Shown here: positions 16,381 to 26,393 of the stretch, piece after piece
Position numbering within the stretch: the first letter of the stretch is position 1
Layout of the letters: every line of letters starts with the position of its first letter
From: Tepidimicrobium xylanilyticum
GTDB taxonomy: Bacteria; Bacillota; Clostridia; Tissierellales; Tepidimicrobiaceae
DNA length: 64,000 nt
Assembly (NCBI RefSeq): GCF_900106765.1
Contig: NZ_FNNG01000004.1
Location: forward strand, 62,001-126,000
Direction: 5' to 3'
The notes under the pieces: model-generated
What the model saw: only the letters and a program-made list of their open reading frames with translations
Told to the model about the DNA's origin: nothing
Database searches by the model: none
Made by a program: the position numbers and the translations under genes

Positions 16381-19182
16381 TCATTTCTTTTGAGTATTAA
16401 ACATCTCTTCTAAACTCTCGTAAATATAGTAAATCTCATCATCGGTGAATTCTATGTTTATACTCTCCTCAAATATCTTCGTTGCACTTTTCAACTTGTC
16501 TATTAAATCATTATCAAACTTTTTTTGCTTCTTATACTCTAACCCCTTACCTAAAACCATTCTTTCTAAAACACATCCAGTATGAACCATTAGTTGCGTT
16601 CTATTTATGTTACTAAATTTAAAGTCTAGCTTTTTCTCTAGTATATTAACAAATTCATTTAATGATCCGATTATCTTCCTAGGATTCAAATAAGTTAAAA
16701 ATTCTTCTAAGGTTTCTTGGGAAATTTGCATGGCTACACTGTAGGTATTGGTTTTAAATATTTCAAGGTTATTAGCATCTATATGTTTTATAAGCTCTTG
16801 TTCTCCTTCTCCAGCTATAAACTCGTGTAAAGCTATGAATGGAACTCCTATATTAGGATTCTTAATGCCTATTACAGATATTATATGGAAGTTTTCTTTT
16901 ATATGGTTAATTTCATCATACATATCCATTAAACCCACAGGAATGACTTCTATCTTAGTATGGGTGATATTGGATATGGTATTTTCTACTAACTGTTTAA
17001 GTTTATAAGCTGCTCCTTTACCGCTGGTACAAAGGGTTATAATTGCTTTCGGTTTGTCGTTCATATAGGTGGTATCATCTAATCCACTATGCTTATAACC
17101 TCTAAATCTAGATAAAATTTGATAAGCATCTTCCAATTCAATATTGGGTGATTCCGATTTTCTAATAGCTTCCAATACCATAGGTGTTGACACCATATCT
17201 ATGGTTCTAACTTTTATTCCCGTTCTTTCCTGGATAATATTTTCAAACTCTAATAAAGAACCCATATCTACCAATAATAGTACTCCTTTGCCATCATCCA
17301 GATTTTGAACTTTTTCTAAAACCATGTTAAGAGTATCTGATACTTTTGCTTCTAAAGGCATGTCCACACTATCTATTAATCCTCCACCTAACAATTTTTT
17401 TGATACGTTTACCATCCCTGAAGCTATGCCATCGCCATGGCAAACTACTAAGATGCCTATTTTTTTACTGCTCTTTTCTTGAATACTCATTAAAAGAAGA
17501 GTTAAATAACTAATTTCCATATCCGGTACTTTAATATTGTACCTTTCTTCTATCTTATTCTTTATCTTGGTAGCCATTTTATATTCCTTATCATGGTTTT
17601 TTATTATGTTTCTTATGTCTGGATGGTCAACTAATTCATCATTATGAACCTTTTTTAATAAGGTACTTAAGTGTAACGAAAAAGCATATATAAAACGTTC
17701 ATAGCAGTCAAGTTCTAAACCCTGCATGACTGTTACTGATAGCTCCTCCGCAAACTCTAGTACATCTTTTCCTACTATTTTTTTTACTCTATCCCTGGCA
17801 AGGTCATTGGCAGCTACTTTTTTTGATAAAGTTTTTAGATGGCATTCTATGTCCTTCATTATGTATTCTTGAATAAATTCTTCATTTTCCCCTTCCCTTT
17901 TTAGCATATTAACTTTGTATTCTATGGTTTCATACAGGTCAAAATCTAACTCATAATTATCTTCTTCAACTTTAATTACATTGTAATCTTCAGGCATAAT
18001 AGTCATTTGATAATTTATGGCATCATCGATTTTCATTTCATCACTTTTGTTTCTTCTCATGGAATAAAAACCATTTTTTATGTCAGTGGGTAAATCTTTA
18101 AATTGAATGGTTAATGGTTCTATAGTATCAATAGAATTTAAAAATGCTTTAGCACAAACTAATTGTATATTGGATTTTAGCTGACCAATATTGCCATAGG
18201 AAGTGCTACCAATGAGGGCTTTGGCAGATTCCCTATCAATTTTAATTGGTTTGTTAATCCGATGTGCTTCTGTAGCTATTAAGGTCTTTAATAACTCTAT
18301 CTTTTCCTTTGTAGTTCTCTCACTAAAGGGAGGTAAATTTATGATTATAGGTATTCTTCTAATGAAAGTACTTAATAATGCAGAACTAGGTTCTGCTGTA
18401 GTAGCACCAATTATTAACACTTGCGCTCTTCTATTACGCTCAGTTTCTCCAAGTTTACTATATCTTCCAGTATCCATGAAATAGAAAAGCATTTCTTGTC
18501 CCTCTGGTGGAAGCCTATGTATTTCATCTAGGAATAATATACCTCCATTAGCTTTTTCGATTAATCCAGGTTTTTCCTTATCTGCACCCGTAAATGCCCC
18601 CTTTATATAGCCAAATAGATGGGACATTAAAAGTTGAGGATTATTATAATAATCAGCACAATTAAATATTATAAAAGGTGCATCGGCACTAATTCGTTTA
18701 GTATACCTTGCATATTCGCACATTGTATTTGCAAACATACTCTTACCTACACCAGTTTCTCCAATTATTAAACTGTAAAGACCGTTAGGAGGATATAGTA
18801 TGGCTGCCTTTGCTTTTTCAATTTGTGCTTTTAGGCTACCATCATGACCTATAATCTTTTTAAAAGGATCTACTGTTTTTTTGTCAATTAATTGATTTAT
18901 ATCATTTACCTCAATAGGGCCTTCTTTTAAATCCTTCTTTAGTATCCTCTCCAATACTTCTCTTGGTATATAATGGACAGGTCTGCCAGTAACTTTTATC
19001 ATTTTGCCTTCTTTAAATAAATTATTTAATTCAAAACTTACATTATTCCTCAAAATACCCAATTCTTTGGATACTTCCAGGGCAGTAATCCCGTATTTTT
19101 CTTTTAAATCTTCTAATGTATAATTCTTTAAAGTTTCAACACAGAAATTGTAGATTTTATCAATCCTCTTAATCTTTCTCAC
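16381..19182 (-). CDS. LevR-type sigma-54 activator with PRD and PTS EIIA/EIIB-like domains
   Basis: A large regulator of mannose-family PTS operons. Domain order: N-terminal helix-turn-helix; sigma-54 AAA+ with Walker A GETGVGKS, intact GAFTGA and Walker B ILFLDEIHRLP; first PRD; EIIA-Man-like domain (VVCHGDGIASGM with phosphorylatable His); EIIB-Gat-like segment (TLCTSGKGAA); second PRD (VHTGCVLERM). PTS phosphorylation normally tunes its activity. The longest frame starts at 19272 with a hydrophobic, non-family N-terminus and no binding site. I therefore place the start near GTG 19182, though an ATT at 19173 with better spacing from AGAAAGGG is possible. It drives the adjacent IIABCD operon. 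Confidence 0.9.
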   Translation of the reverse strand: MRKIKRIDKIYNFCVETLKNYTLEDLKEKYGITALEVSKELGILRNNVSFELNNLFKEGKMIKVTGRPVHYIPREVLERILKKDLKEGPIEVNDINQLIDKKTVDPFKKIIGHDGSLKAQIEKAKAAILYPPNGLYSLIIGETGVGKSMFANTMCEYARYTKRISADAPFIIFNCADYYNNPQLLMSHLFGYIKGAFTGADKEKPGLIEKANGGILFLDEIHRLPPEGQEMLFYFMDTGRYSKLGETERNRRAQVLIIGATTAEPSSALLSTFIRRIPIIINLPPFSERTTKEKIELLKTLIATEAHRINKPIKIDRESAKALIGSTSYGNIGQLKSNIQLVCAKAFLNSIDTIEPLTIQFKDLPTDIKNGFYSMRRNKSDEMKIDDAINYQMTIMPEDYNVIKVEEDNYELDFDLYETIEYKVNMLKREGENEEFIQEYIMKDIECHLKTLSKKVAANDLARDRVKKIVGKDVLEFAEELSVTVMQGLELDCYERFIYAFSLHLSTLLKKVHNDELVDHPDIRNIIKNHDKEYKMATKIKNKIEERYNIKVPDMEISYLTLLLMSIQEKSSKKIGILVVCHGDGIASGMVNVSKKLLGGGLIDSVDMPLEAKVSDTLNMVLEKVQNLDDGKGVLLLVDMGSLLEFENIIQERTGIKVRTIDMVSTPMVLEAIRKSESPNIELEDAYQILSRFRGYKHSGLDDTTYMNDKPKAIITLCTSGKGAAYKLKQLVENTISNITHTKIEVIPVGLMDMYDEINHIKENFHIISVIGIKNPNIGVPFIALHEFIAGEGEQELIKHIDANNLEIFKTNTYSVAMQISQETLEEFLTYLNPRKIIGSLNEFVNILEKKLDFKFSNINRTQLMVHTGCVLERMVLGKGLEYKKQKKFDNDLIDKLKSATKIFEESINIEFTDDEIYYIYESLEEMFNTQKK

Positions 19183-19295
19183 CCTTTCTAGCGAATAAAA
19201 TGTTTTAATATTAATTATAGCAATAAAAAATAAAATTTTAAGTTTTACTATATTTCCCATATGGTTTTTCAAGTTATAAAGCAGCAGGGCACTTT

Positions 19296-19330
19296 AAAAT
19301 CCCCCTTTATAGCTTATAAAGGGGGATTTT
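19296..19330 (-). terminator. terminator after ypeB
   Basis: A perfect 16-bp stem (AAAATCCCCCTTTATA / TATAAAGGGGGATTTT) with a 3-base loop lies right after the ypeB stop. The T-rich arm end allows termination in both directions. Confidence 0.8.
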
Positions 19331-20701
19331 TCAAAAGGTTAATGTTCCATTTTCATCTTTAATTATTTGTAGTATCTGTTCTTCATTGCCAGTTAGAGCA
19401 TTGATATATACAATATAGTCGGAGCCTCTGTAATTCCCTTTAAATTCATAACATAGTATTTCATTCTTGCCCTTGGGGATTATTGCTAACCTAGATGAGT
19501 TAATTTCAAAATCCGTCCTTACCTTTTCCCTGGCTTCCTCTAAGGTCAATTCAGGTTCTTCTATATCCCTATTTTGATGGTTCATATAATAGGCAGATGC
19601 ATCAAAACCTATTATTTCACCATTGTCTAGGGCTACCTTCACCTTAATTAAATCTGGATAGATGGTCACATTTTGTTCCGTATTGACAAAATTAAATAGC
19701 ACTCCACCATCATATTTTTGATAATAATTGGGTTCCATATTTTCAAAGCCTTTTTGCTCCAGATAATTTAAAGCTCTTCTTTGAGCTTCCTCTATGCTGA
19801 TTTTAGTATTGCTGTTTACAGGTCTTGGATTGGTCATCCATATAACATGCCCTCCCCTTTTGGATACTCCCATATATACTGGAAGTTCTCGGGAGGCATT
19901 CTTCGGATATAGGTTAAATGTATAGGATGGTATTCTAACTTCCGATGCATGTTTTCCTTCCTCAAAAGCGTCTATATCCTTGACCCTATTGACACCAAAG
20001 AAATCCCTGGCAATCCTTTGAGCTTCCTCTTGAGGCACATTCCTATTATCTAATCCTTGGGGCTTTCTATTTAGCATCTGATCTGAAAAGGGCCCATCAT
20101 AGATCAATTCAGGAGTTTCAGCCATATTCTTTTCAATGTTTACTAGAGTAGTCTGGAATATCTTCTGATTTCCTTCTCGGATTTTTTTATTTTGTCTAGC
20201 ATTAAGCGAACTAAATAGAAAGTCCTTATCCGCTAATTCTGACTGTAGTTTAGCTAGTTCCTCATTAAAGGCGGAAGAATTCTGCTGAAGATTGGCTAAA
20301 GCTGCCATTTGCTCATTGGTTATAGGTTTTCCTGCTAAATGAGTTTGAATTAAATGGTAGCTATAGTCTGCTGCTTGATTCAAAAACTTTTCCGTTGCTG
20401 CTGTTTCTGCATGAGTTATAGGCATTTGAGATAATTTGTCTTGAGCAAAATAGGCTTCGTTCATAATTTGGGATAATAATAGTACATTTTGATCTCTTGA
20501 ATTTGATAGCATGGCTTTAGATAGATTTACCTGCACATTTTCAATATGTTTTTTTACATCGAAAAACAATCGCTGATAATTATTTTCCAAGGCCACTCCC
20601 AATTCATTTTTAGTTCTATATTCGTTATAGCCCCAAGCTAAGGCTAATATTAAGGCTATTCCCAATATGCTTGGTGCTATCCACCATCTCCTTCTTTCCA
20701 C
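19331..20701 (-). CDS. ypeB: germination protein YpeB
   Basis: YpeB is a spore inner-membrane protein needed for deposition and control of the cortex-lytic enzyme SleB. The 456-residue protein has one N-terminal transmembrane segment (about 6-24), a helical N-terminal region, and C-terminal PepSY-like repeats (from about 225, 305 and 375, with SIEEAQRRALNYLEQKG and TLEEAREKV). It starts at a GTG with GGAGGTGA upstream, 11 bases after sleB. Confidence 0.93.
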   Translation of the reverse strand: MERRRWWIAPSILGIALILALAWGYNEYRTKNELGVALENNYQRLFFDVKKHIENVQVNLSKAMLSNSRDQNVLLLSQIMNEAYFAQDKLSQMPITHAETAATEKFLNQAADYSYHLIQTHLAGKPITNEQMAALANLQQNSSAFNEELAKLQSELADKDFLFSSLNARQNKKIREGNQKIFQTTLVNIEKNMAETPELIYDGPFSDQMLNRKPQGLDNRNVPQEEAQRIARDFFGVNRVKDIDAFEEGKHASEVRIPSYTFNLYPKNASRELPVYMGVSKRGGHVIWMTNPRPVNSNTKISIEEAQRRALNYLEQKGFENMEPNYYQKYDGGVLFNFVNTEQNVTIYPDLIKVKVALDNGEIIGFDASAYYMNHQNRDIEEPELTLEEAREKVRTDFEINSSRLAIIPKGKNEILCYEFKGNYRGSDYIVYINALTGNEEQILQIIKDENGTLTF

Positions 20702-20712
20702 TCTATCACCTC

Positions 20713-21423
20713 CTATATTCCAAACCAGTGTTTCCCAATTTTCAATGTTATCTTTCTAGACCAAATCCATTTGCTGGTAGCTGTAGCTGGGTTCCAGTAA
20801 TACAAACAACCATAGGTAGGGTCCCAACCATTTAAGGCATCCCTTGCTGCTCTAATAGAATCCTTATCTGGAGTTAAGTTTATCTGTCCATCGGCTACTG
20901 CAGTAAATGCTAAGGGTTGGTATATTACCCCTGCTATAGTATTGGGAAACTTTGGATTCCTAACCCTATTTAATATCACAGCACCTACCGCCACCTTGCC
21001 TACATAAGGTTCTCCTCTAGCCTCTCCATGGATGGCTCTTGCCAGCAGGTATTCATCTCCTTGCCTGCTCATCCCTTGAGCTGAAACAGGAGTGCTAGAA
21101 AGGGTAATCCCCAAAGCTGCTGCCGTCTCAAGTCCTACTATTCCATCTACCCTAAGACCATTTTTTGCTTGAAACCTTCGCACTGCTCTATAGGTTTCTG
21201 GTCCATATATACCATCTACTTTCCCAATTAAATATTTCCATTTCACCAATTGCCATTGGACATTTTTCACATCCTGTCCTTGAGTTCCCCAGTAGAGGAG
21301 CCGAGGTGCATAGAGGGCATTATATCTATTAGCTGCTTCCTTCATGCTATACGGTTCATAAAACAAAAGTATGGATAGAAAAACTAATACTAAAACCATA
21401 GTAATTACAGTAAACCTTTTCAA
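20713..21423 (-). CDS. sleB: spore cortex-lytic enzyme SleB
   Basis: SleB is a lytic transglycosylase that degrades cortex peptidoglycan during germination. The 236-residue protein has an N-terminal signal/anchor (about 4-24) and a peptidoglycan-binding domain (about 48-110, WGTQGQDVKNVQWQL and VDGIYGPETYRAVRRFQ). A C-terminal SleB hydrolase domain (about 128-236) holds the catalytic-type glutamate in IHGEARGEPYVGKVAVGAVILNR. The start is TTG 21423 with GGAGGT 7 bases upstream. It is paired with ypeB as in other spore formers. Confidence 0.94.
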   Translation of the reverse strand: MKRFTVITMVLVLVFLSILLFYEPYSMKEAANRYNALYAPRLLYWGTQGQDVKNVQWQLVKWKYLIGKVDGIYGPETYRAVRRFQAKNGLRVDGIVGLETAAALGITLSSTPVSAQGMSRQGDEYLLARAIHGEARGEPYVGKVAVGAVILNRVRNPKFPNTIAGVIYQPLAFTAVADGQINLTPDKDSIRAARDALNGWDPTYGCLYYWNPATATSKWIWSRKITLKIGKHWFGI

Positions 21424-21615
21424 ATCTTTTACCTCCTTCCATATTCATCGGCTTTAAATATTTTTTGTAATTATATAAAATTTATGCAAGAAAGAGGAAA
21501 GGCTATACTGGCTATTTTTACTAATTATTGAGTATCATCAGTTTTATTGAAGTATTGAATCTGCAGTGGTATCATTAGATTAATAAAAACTATACAGATT
21601 AAGGAGGATTGCATA

Positions 21616-22977
21616 ATGGTTAATAAAATCCTTGAAAACCTCCCTCATATATTTAATTATGCAGATTTTCTTGTAGTTACCGACAAGTACGGATATATAG
21701 AGTTTTATAAAGTATTTAGAAGTGTGGGAAGTAAAATAGTAGAAAACCCAGTTGGACTCCACATACTAGAACTTCATCAACATTTAAATGAAGAAACCTC
21801 TACCGTAATGAGAGTACTAAAAACCAGAGAACCTATTATTAATGAAAAACAACACCTAAATATTTTTAAGGAACGGACGGTAACGGTATTGACTACCACT
21901 TTGCCAATTATGGCAGGTAATGAAATTATAGGGGCTATTGATATTAATAGATATTTCGATTTAGATTTAAGGGCAATTCATGACCAAGATATTAATCACA
22001 GCTTTGATTATAACGATTTTTTCTTTAACATAGATGATATACTAACCCAAAATTCTGCCATGATAGAGGTAAAGAATAAAACTTTAAAAGCTGCAAAAAC
22101 CAATTCTCCAGTCATGATCTACGGAGAAACTGGAACTGGAAAGGACTTATTGGCCCAAGCAATACATAACCATAGCTTTAGGAAACATAATCCGTTTATA
22201 GTTCAAAACTGTTCTGCAATACCCTTAACATTAGGAGAAAGTATATTCTTTGGAACTACTAAAGGTAGCTTTACAGGAGCAGAAAACAAAATGGGACTTT
22301 TTGAGATGGCAGATGGAGGCACTTTAGTATTGGACGAGTTAAATTCCATGGACATTAGTCTCCAATCTAAATTGTTGAGAGCAGCTGAAAACAATACAAT
22401 TAGAAGAATTGGAGGAGCAGGTTTAATCAATGTGGATGTAAGACTAATCTCATTATTAAATGAAGATCCTTATACTGCTATGGAACAGAGTAAATTAAGG
22501 AGGGATTTATTCTATCGCTTAGGTGTGATATTAATCCATATTCCTCCCCTAAGAGAAAGGAAGGAAGATATTCCTATGCTGGTAGACAGCTTTATAGATG
22601 AGTATAACTCTAAAATGGACAAAAATATTAAGGGTGTAAGTAAAAAGGTTATGGATTTATTTATGGAATATGACTGGCCAGGCAATGTTAGAGAATTAAA
22701 ACATATTATTGAATCTGCTTTCAATTTTACAGAAGAGGATGTAATAGAAGAAGAACAATTACCTGAATATATAAGATGTAACCAGAATAGTAAGATGGCC
22801 GCCATCAGTATAGATGATAATTTTTGCTTGAACACTGCTATAAAGGATTTTGAAATCAAGTATATTAAATTAGCTCTTGAAAACAGTAGTACTTTAAATG
22901 AAGCAGCTAAATTGTTAAAGATTTCAAGACAAACCTTAAAGTATAAAATGGATGTTTATGGAATCGAATTTGAATAG
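21616..22977 (+). CDS. sigma-54 dependent activator (PAS-like, AAA+, Fis HTH)
   Basis: The 453-residue protein has an N-terminal PAS-like sensing region (about 15-115) and a sigma-54 AAA+ domain. Walker A is GETGTGKD (170-177); the GAFTGA loop is a GSFTGA variant (217-222); Walker B is LVLDELNSM. A Fis helix-turn-helix (AAKLLKISRQTLKYKMD) ends the protein. There is no response-regulator receiver domain. AAGGAGG precedes the ATG. A perfect sigma-54 promoter and a palindromic site follow the gene, in front of a sodium/amino-acid symporter and an M20 peptidase, which are therefore its likely targets. Confidence 0.9.
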   Translation: MVNKILENLPHIFNYADFLVVTDKYGYIEFYKVFRSVGSKIVENPVGLHILELHQHLNEETSTVMRVLKTREPIINEKQHLNIFKERTVTVLTTTLPIMAGNEIIGAIDINRYFDLDLRAIHDQDINHSFDYNDFFFNIDDILTQNSAMIEVKNKTLKAAKTNSPVMIYGETGTGKDLLAQAIHNHSFRKHNPFIVQNCSAIPLTLGESIFFGTTKGSFTGAENKMGLFEMADGGTLVLDELNSMDISLQSKLLRAAENNTIRRIGGAGLINVDVRLISLLNEDPYTAMEQSKLRRDLFYRLGVILIHIPPLRERKEDIPMLVDSFIDEYNSKMDKNIKGVSKKVMDLFMEYDWPGNVRELKHIIESAFNFTEEDVIEEEQLPEYIRCNQNSKMAAISIDDNFCLNTAIKDFEIKYIKLALENSSTLNEAAKLLKISRQTLKYKMDVYGIEFE

Positions 22978-23062
22978 GCAAAAAATTTTTTGCATGAAGT
23001 TGATTATTTTTCGGATAATTCCCATTTATACACCTAAAAACCCAGTTGTTCCTCCATTGACC

Positions 23063-23093
23063 ATTAGCTTTAGTAAGCTAATTAATAGGCTTA
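23063..23093. promoter_or_regulatory. palindromic enhancer site upstream of the AGCS operon
   Basis: ATTAGCTT-TAGT-AAGCTAAT (23063-23082) is a perfect 8-bp dyad, overlapped by a second dyad TAAGC...GCTTA (23074-23093). It lies about 60 bp upstream of the -24 box and fits a Fis-type activator site. Confidence 0.5.
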
Positions 23094-23132
23094 CGAAAAT
23101 AAATTATTATTTATGAAAGAGTGCATTAATGT

Positions 23133-23148
23133 TGGCACAATTGTTGCA
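23133..23148 (+). promoter_or_regulatory. sigma-54 promoter of the AGCS-M20 operon
   Basis: TGGCACAATTGTTGCA matches both -24 and -12 elements exactly. A leader of about 125 bases separates the predicted start (near 23160) from the symporter ATG at 23285. I saw no riboswitch in that leader. Confidence 0.88.
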
Positions 23149-23284
23149 ATATTCTGTATTGATTAAATATTCTACCGCAGCTTAAATTATTATACTAAAA
23201 TGGGAAGGGGTGGTTACTGGTTATAGTATTAATCCATATTTTAATTTATAATTAATAACATAATAAAATTCAGGGGGAGATTTT

Positions 23285-24652
23285 ATGCAATTTATCTTAG
23301 ATGCTATTATAAGTTTTTCTAATTGGCTGTGGGGTATGCCCATGCTGATTATATTAGTAGGTGGAAGTGTCATAGTGACTATTAGATTAGGATTTATTCA
23401 GTTTAGATATTTCCCTTATGCTATGAGGGAAACTTTTGGAAAGATATTTAAAAAATCTAATGATGGTGAAGGTACTATATCAGCTTTTCAAGCTACCTCA
23501 ACCGCTCTAGCTTCTTGTATAGGTGCTGCAAATATAGTTGGTGTTCCAACGGCTATAGCCTTCGGTGGCCCAGGTGCAGTTTTTTGGATGTGGGTCGTGG
23601 CTTTAATTGGAGCAGGTGCAAAATTTGCAGAAATAGTTCTTGCTATTAAATATAGGGAGAAAAATGAAGTAGGCGAATATACAGGAGGTCCAATGTACTA
23701 TTTAGCAAAAGGGATTCAAGGGCCTTTAGGAAAAACCTTAGGATTTTTATTCTCTTTTTTCCTAATGATCGAAATAGCCCCATCTATTGCTGCCCAAACC
23801 GTTTCAGTGGTTCAATCTGCCAGTACTATAAATATCCCAAACTGGATAGTAGGATTTGCTCTAGCAATTGTAGTCGCTATAGTTGTATATGGTGGAATCA
23901 AGAGAATTGCCCAGGTTTCAGAGAAACTCGTTCCCTTTATGGCTATAATATATGTGATAGGTTCCATAGTTATTATAATCAACAATATTTCAGAACTGCC
24001 AAGTGCAATAGCATCCATATTTAAGCATGCCTTTACTCCTGCTGCAGCCGCTGGTGGATTTGCAGGTGCCACAATAACTCAAACCATAAGATGGGGTACT
24101 GCTAGAGGAGTCTATTCAAATGAATCCGGTATGGGTACAGCCCCAATTGCACATGCTGCTTCAGTAACTGATCACCCAGTACGTCAAGCTATATGGGGAT
24201 TATTCGAAAATGTTGTTGATACTTTAATAGTATGTACAGTAACTGCTCTTGTAGTATTGGTCACTGGATTATACCAAGCTGTCCCTGCAGACCAAGCTGG
24301 CACTATACCATCTTTAGCTTTTCAATCGGTATTAGGATCTAGCTTAGGAGGAGGAATTGTAACTATTAGTATTACACTATTTGTACTTTCAACAATTATT
24401 GTTATAGTATATTATGGAGAAAAGCAAGCAGAATACCTGTTTGGAATTAGATTTGCAAAGGTTATGCGTATAATATACATTATCTCAATACTATTGGGAA
24501 CCTTTGGAGGTTTGGAATTCATATATCAATTCATGGATTTTATGCTTGCACTCGTAATTATCCCTAATATGTTGGGATTACTCTTATTAAGTAAAGATGT
24601 TAAGGACCTGAAAGATGAGTTCTTTGGTAATCCTGATTATTATAATAATTAG
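23285..24652 (+). CDS. sodium:alanine/glycine symporter (AGCS family)
   Basis: The 455-residue polytopic protein matches the AGCS family. Landmarks are GFIQFRYFPYAMRETFGK (about 36-53), FQATSTALASCIGAANIVGVPTAI (about 67-90), GPMYYLAKG, and WGTARGVYSNESGMGTAPIAHA (about 269-290). It imports a neutral amino acid with sodium. AGGGGGAG precedes the ATG. It is first in a two-gene operon with an M20 peptidase and probably provides an amino acid for fermentation. Confidence 0.93.
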   Translation: MQFILDAIISFSNWLWGMPMLIILVGGSVIVTIRLGFIQFRYFPYAMRETFGKIFKKSNDGEGTISAFQATSTALASCIGAANIVGVPTAIAFGGPGAVFWMWVVALIGAGAKFAEIVLAIKYREKNEVGEYTGGPMYYLAKGIQGPLGKTLGFLFSFFLMIEIAPSIAAQTVSVVQSASTINIPNWIVGFALAIVVAIVVYGGIKRIAQVSEKLVPFMAIIYVIGSIVIIINNISELPSAIASIFKHAFTPAAAAGGFAGATITQTIRWGTARGVYSNESGMGTAPIAHAASVTDHPVRQAIWGLFENVVDTLIVCTVTALVVLVTGLYQAVPADQAGTIPSLAFQSVLGSSLGGGIVTISITLFVLSTIIVIVYYGEKQAEYLFGIRFAKVMRIIYIISILLGTFGGLEFIYQFMDFMLALVIIPNMLGLLLLSKDVKDLKDEFFGNPDYYNN

Positions 24653-24693
24653 TTTTCAGTTACAACATTTATTGTCATTATAGGAGGTATAAA

Positions 24694-26340
24694 ATGGATA
24701 AGGATTTAAGCAAAAAAATAAGAGATTTAACCATTGAGCTAGCCCAAATAAAAAGTGTTGTAGGAACAAAAGAAGAAAATAATGTAGTGGAAAGGATATA
24801 TGAAAAATTCACCAAAATGGAGTATTTTAAAAACAATCCCGAATTGCTGAGATACGTTCCCGTTAAAGATGACCCTTTGGAAAGAAAGAGCGTTATGGCA
24901 ATCGTTAAGGGAGAAAAGGGCAATAGTAAAAAAACGGTAATATTAATAGGCCATACGGATACGGTAGGCATTTCAGATTATGGTATTATACAAGATTATG
25001 CAACTAAGCCCTTAGAGTTAGCTGATAAATTGAAGGAGGTATCCTTACCAAAAGAGGCCTTAGAGGATTTAGAATCTGGAGAATATCTATTTGGTAGAGG
25101 AGTATTCGATATGAAATGTGGCGTAGCCACCTTGATGACCTTGATAGAATCCATTTCTAATGATATAGAAGAATTTGAAGGTAATATAGTTTTTGCTGCT
25201 GTATGCGATGAAGAAGGCAATTCAGGCGGTATGTTGTCAGTTGTATCTGAGCTTGTGGAATTAAAAGAAAAGGAAGGTTTTGAATATTTGGCTGTAATTG
25301 ATACGGATTATAGTGCTCCTAGATATGAAGGCGATAATACTAGGTATGTTTATGTGGGAACAGTGGGGAAATTGATGCCTAGTTTCTATATAGTTGGCTC
25401 TGAAGCCCATGGAGGTGACCCCTTCAAAGGATTAGACCCTAACCACATATCTTCCGCTATCGTTGAGGAAATAGATTTCAATACCAAATATTGTGATGAA
25501 GCGGAAGGGGAAGTTACGGTTCCTCCTATCTCCTTAAGGCAACAGGATTTAAAAGTTGAGTATTCAGTTCAAACAGCTAAAACCAGCTATCTGTACTTTA
25601 ATTTTGGCACCCATAGAAGTACTCCAGATCAAATATTAGATAAGGTCATTGCTGGAGCTGAATTGGCTTTCCAAAAGGTAATAGATAGTTTGAACATAGA
25701 ATATAAAAAATATTGTGAAGCAAATGGATTCCCTTACGAAAAATTACCTTGGGAGGCAAGAGTTATGTCCTATGAGGAGCTATATAATAAGGTAAGGGAG
25801 GAAAAGGGACGGGAAGTTGATAAAGTAATGGAAGAGTTGGCAAAAAAACTATTGGACGACCAAAATATAGACGAAAGGCTCTTTGCCCTAAAGATGGTTG
25901 AAAACCTTCACAATATGTGGTCTGATAAAAATCCAGTGGTAATAGTATATTATTCCCCACCATATTATCCTCATATATATGTTAAAGGAGAATCCCCATT
26001 GGAGAAAAGAGTATTAGATGCAGTTAACGAAGCAATCGAAAAAATGGATTCAGATTATGATATTGAAATGAAAAAATTCTATCCCTATATTTCAGATTTA
26101 AGTTATGCTGCAGCCCCAAGAGAGAAAAACGCTGTAGATTCTTTGAAAAACAATATGCCTGGTTTTGGAATTAAGTACAGTTTACCTATTGATGAGATGC
26201 AAAAATTAAATTTACCAGTGGTCAACATTGGCCCCTTTGGAAAGGATGCACATAAATTTACCGAAAGATTGGAAAAGGATTATTCCTTTAACATAGCTCC
26301 AAAGCTAGTTTATGAAACCATAATGAATTTATTGAAATGA
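24694..26340 (+). CDS. M20 family metallopeptidase, RocB-like
   Basis: The 548-residue protein has M20 metal-site motifs: GHTDTVG (about 88-94), GRGVFDMKCG, CDEEGNSGG (about 170-178), a DTD segment, and the dimerisation-domain block GSEAHGGDPFKGLDPN. Its length and features match the RocB subgroup, linked to arginine utilisation in Bacillus but of unproven activity. It lies 41 bases after the AGCS symporter with its own AGGAGGT site. A peptidase or deacylase releasing an amino acid is the likely role; the substrate is unknown. Confidence 0.87.
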   Translation: MDKDLSKKIRDLTIELAQIKSVVGTKEENNVVERIYEKFTKMEYFKNNPELLRYVPVKDDPLERKSVMAIVKGEKGNSKKTVILIGHTDTVGISDYGIIQDYATKPLELADKLKEVSLPKEALEDLESGEYLFGRGVFDMKCGVATLMTLIESISNDIEEFEGNIVFAAVCDEEGNSGGMLSVVSELVELKEKEGFEYLAVIDTDYSAPRYEGDNTRYVYVGTVGKLMPSFYIVGSEAHGGDPFKGLDPNHISSAIVEEIDFNTKYCDEAEGEVTVPPISLRQQDLKVEYSVQTAKTSYLYFNFGTHRSTPDQILDKVIAGAELAFQKVIDSLNIEYKKYCEANGFPYEKLPWEARVMSYEELYNKVREEKGREVDKVMEELAKKLLDDQNIDERLFALKMVENLHNMWSDKNPVVIVYYSPPYYPHIYVKGESPLEKRVLDAVNEAIEKMDSDYDIEMKKFYPYISDLSYAAAPREKNAVDSLKNNMPGFGIKYSLPIDEMQKLNLPVVNIGPFGKDAHKFTERLEKDYSFNIAPKLVYETIMNLLK

Positions 26341-26362
26341 TAGGTATAGTTTCCATAAAGGG

Positions 26363-26393
26363 ATAGCCACTAGAGATAAGCTCTAGTGGCTAT
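26363..26393. terminator. bidirectional terminator between M20 and HAD genes
   Basis: ATAGCCACTAGAG (26363-26375) and CTCTAGTGGCTAT (26381-26393) form a 13-bp stem with a 5-base loop, followed by TTTTT on the plus strand. It overlaps the last codons of the convergent HAD gene. Confidence 0.85.
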
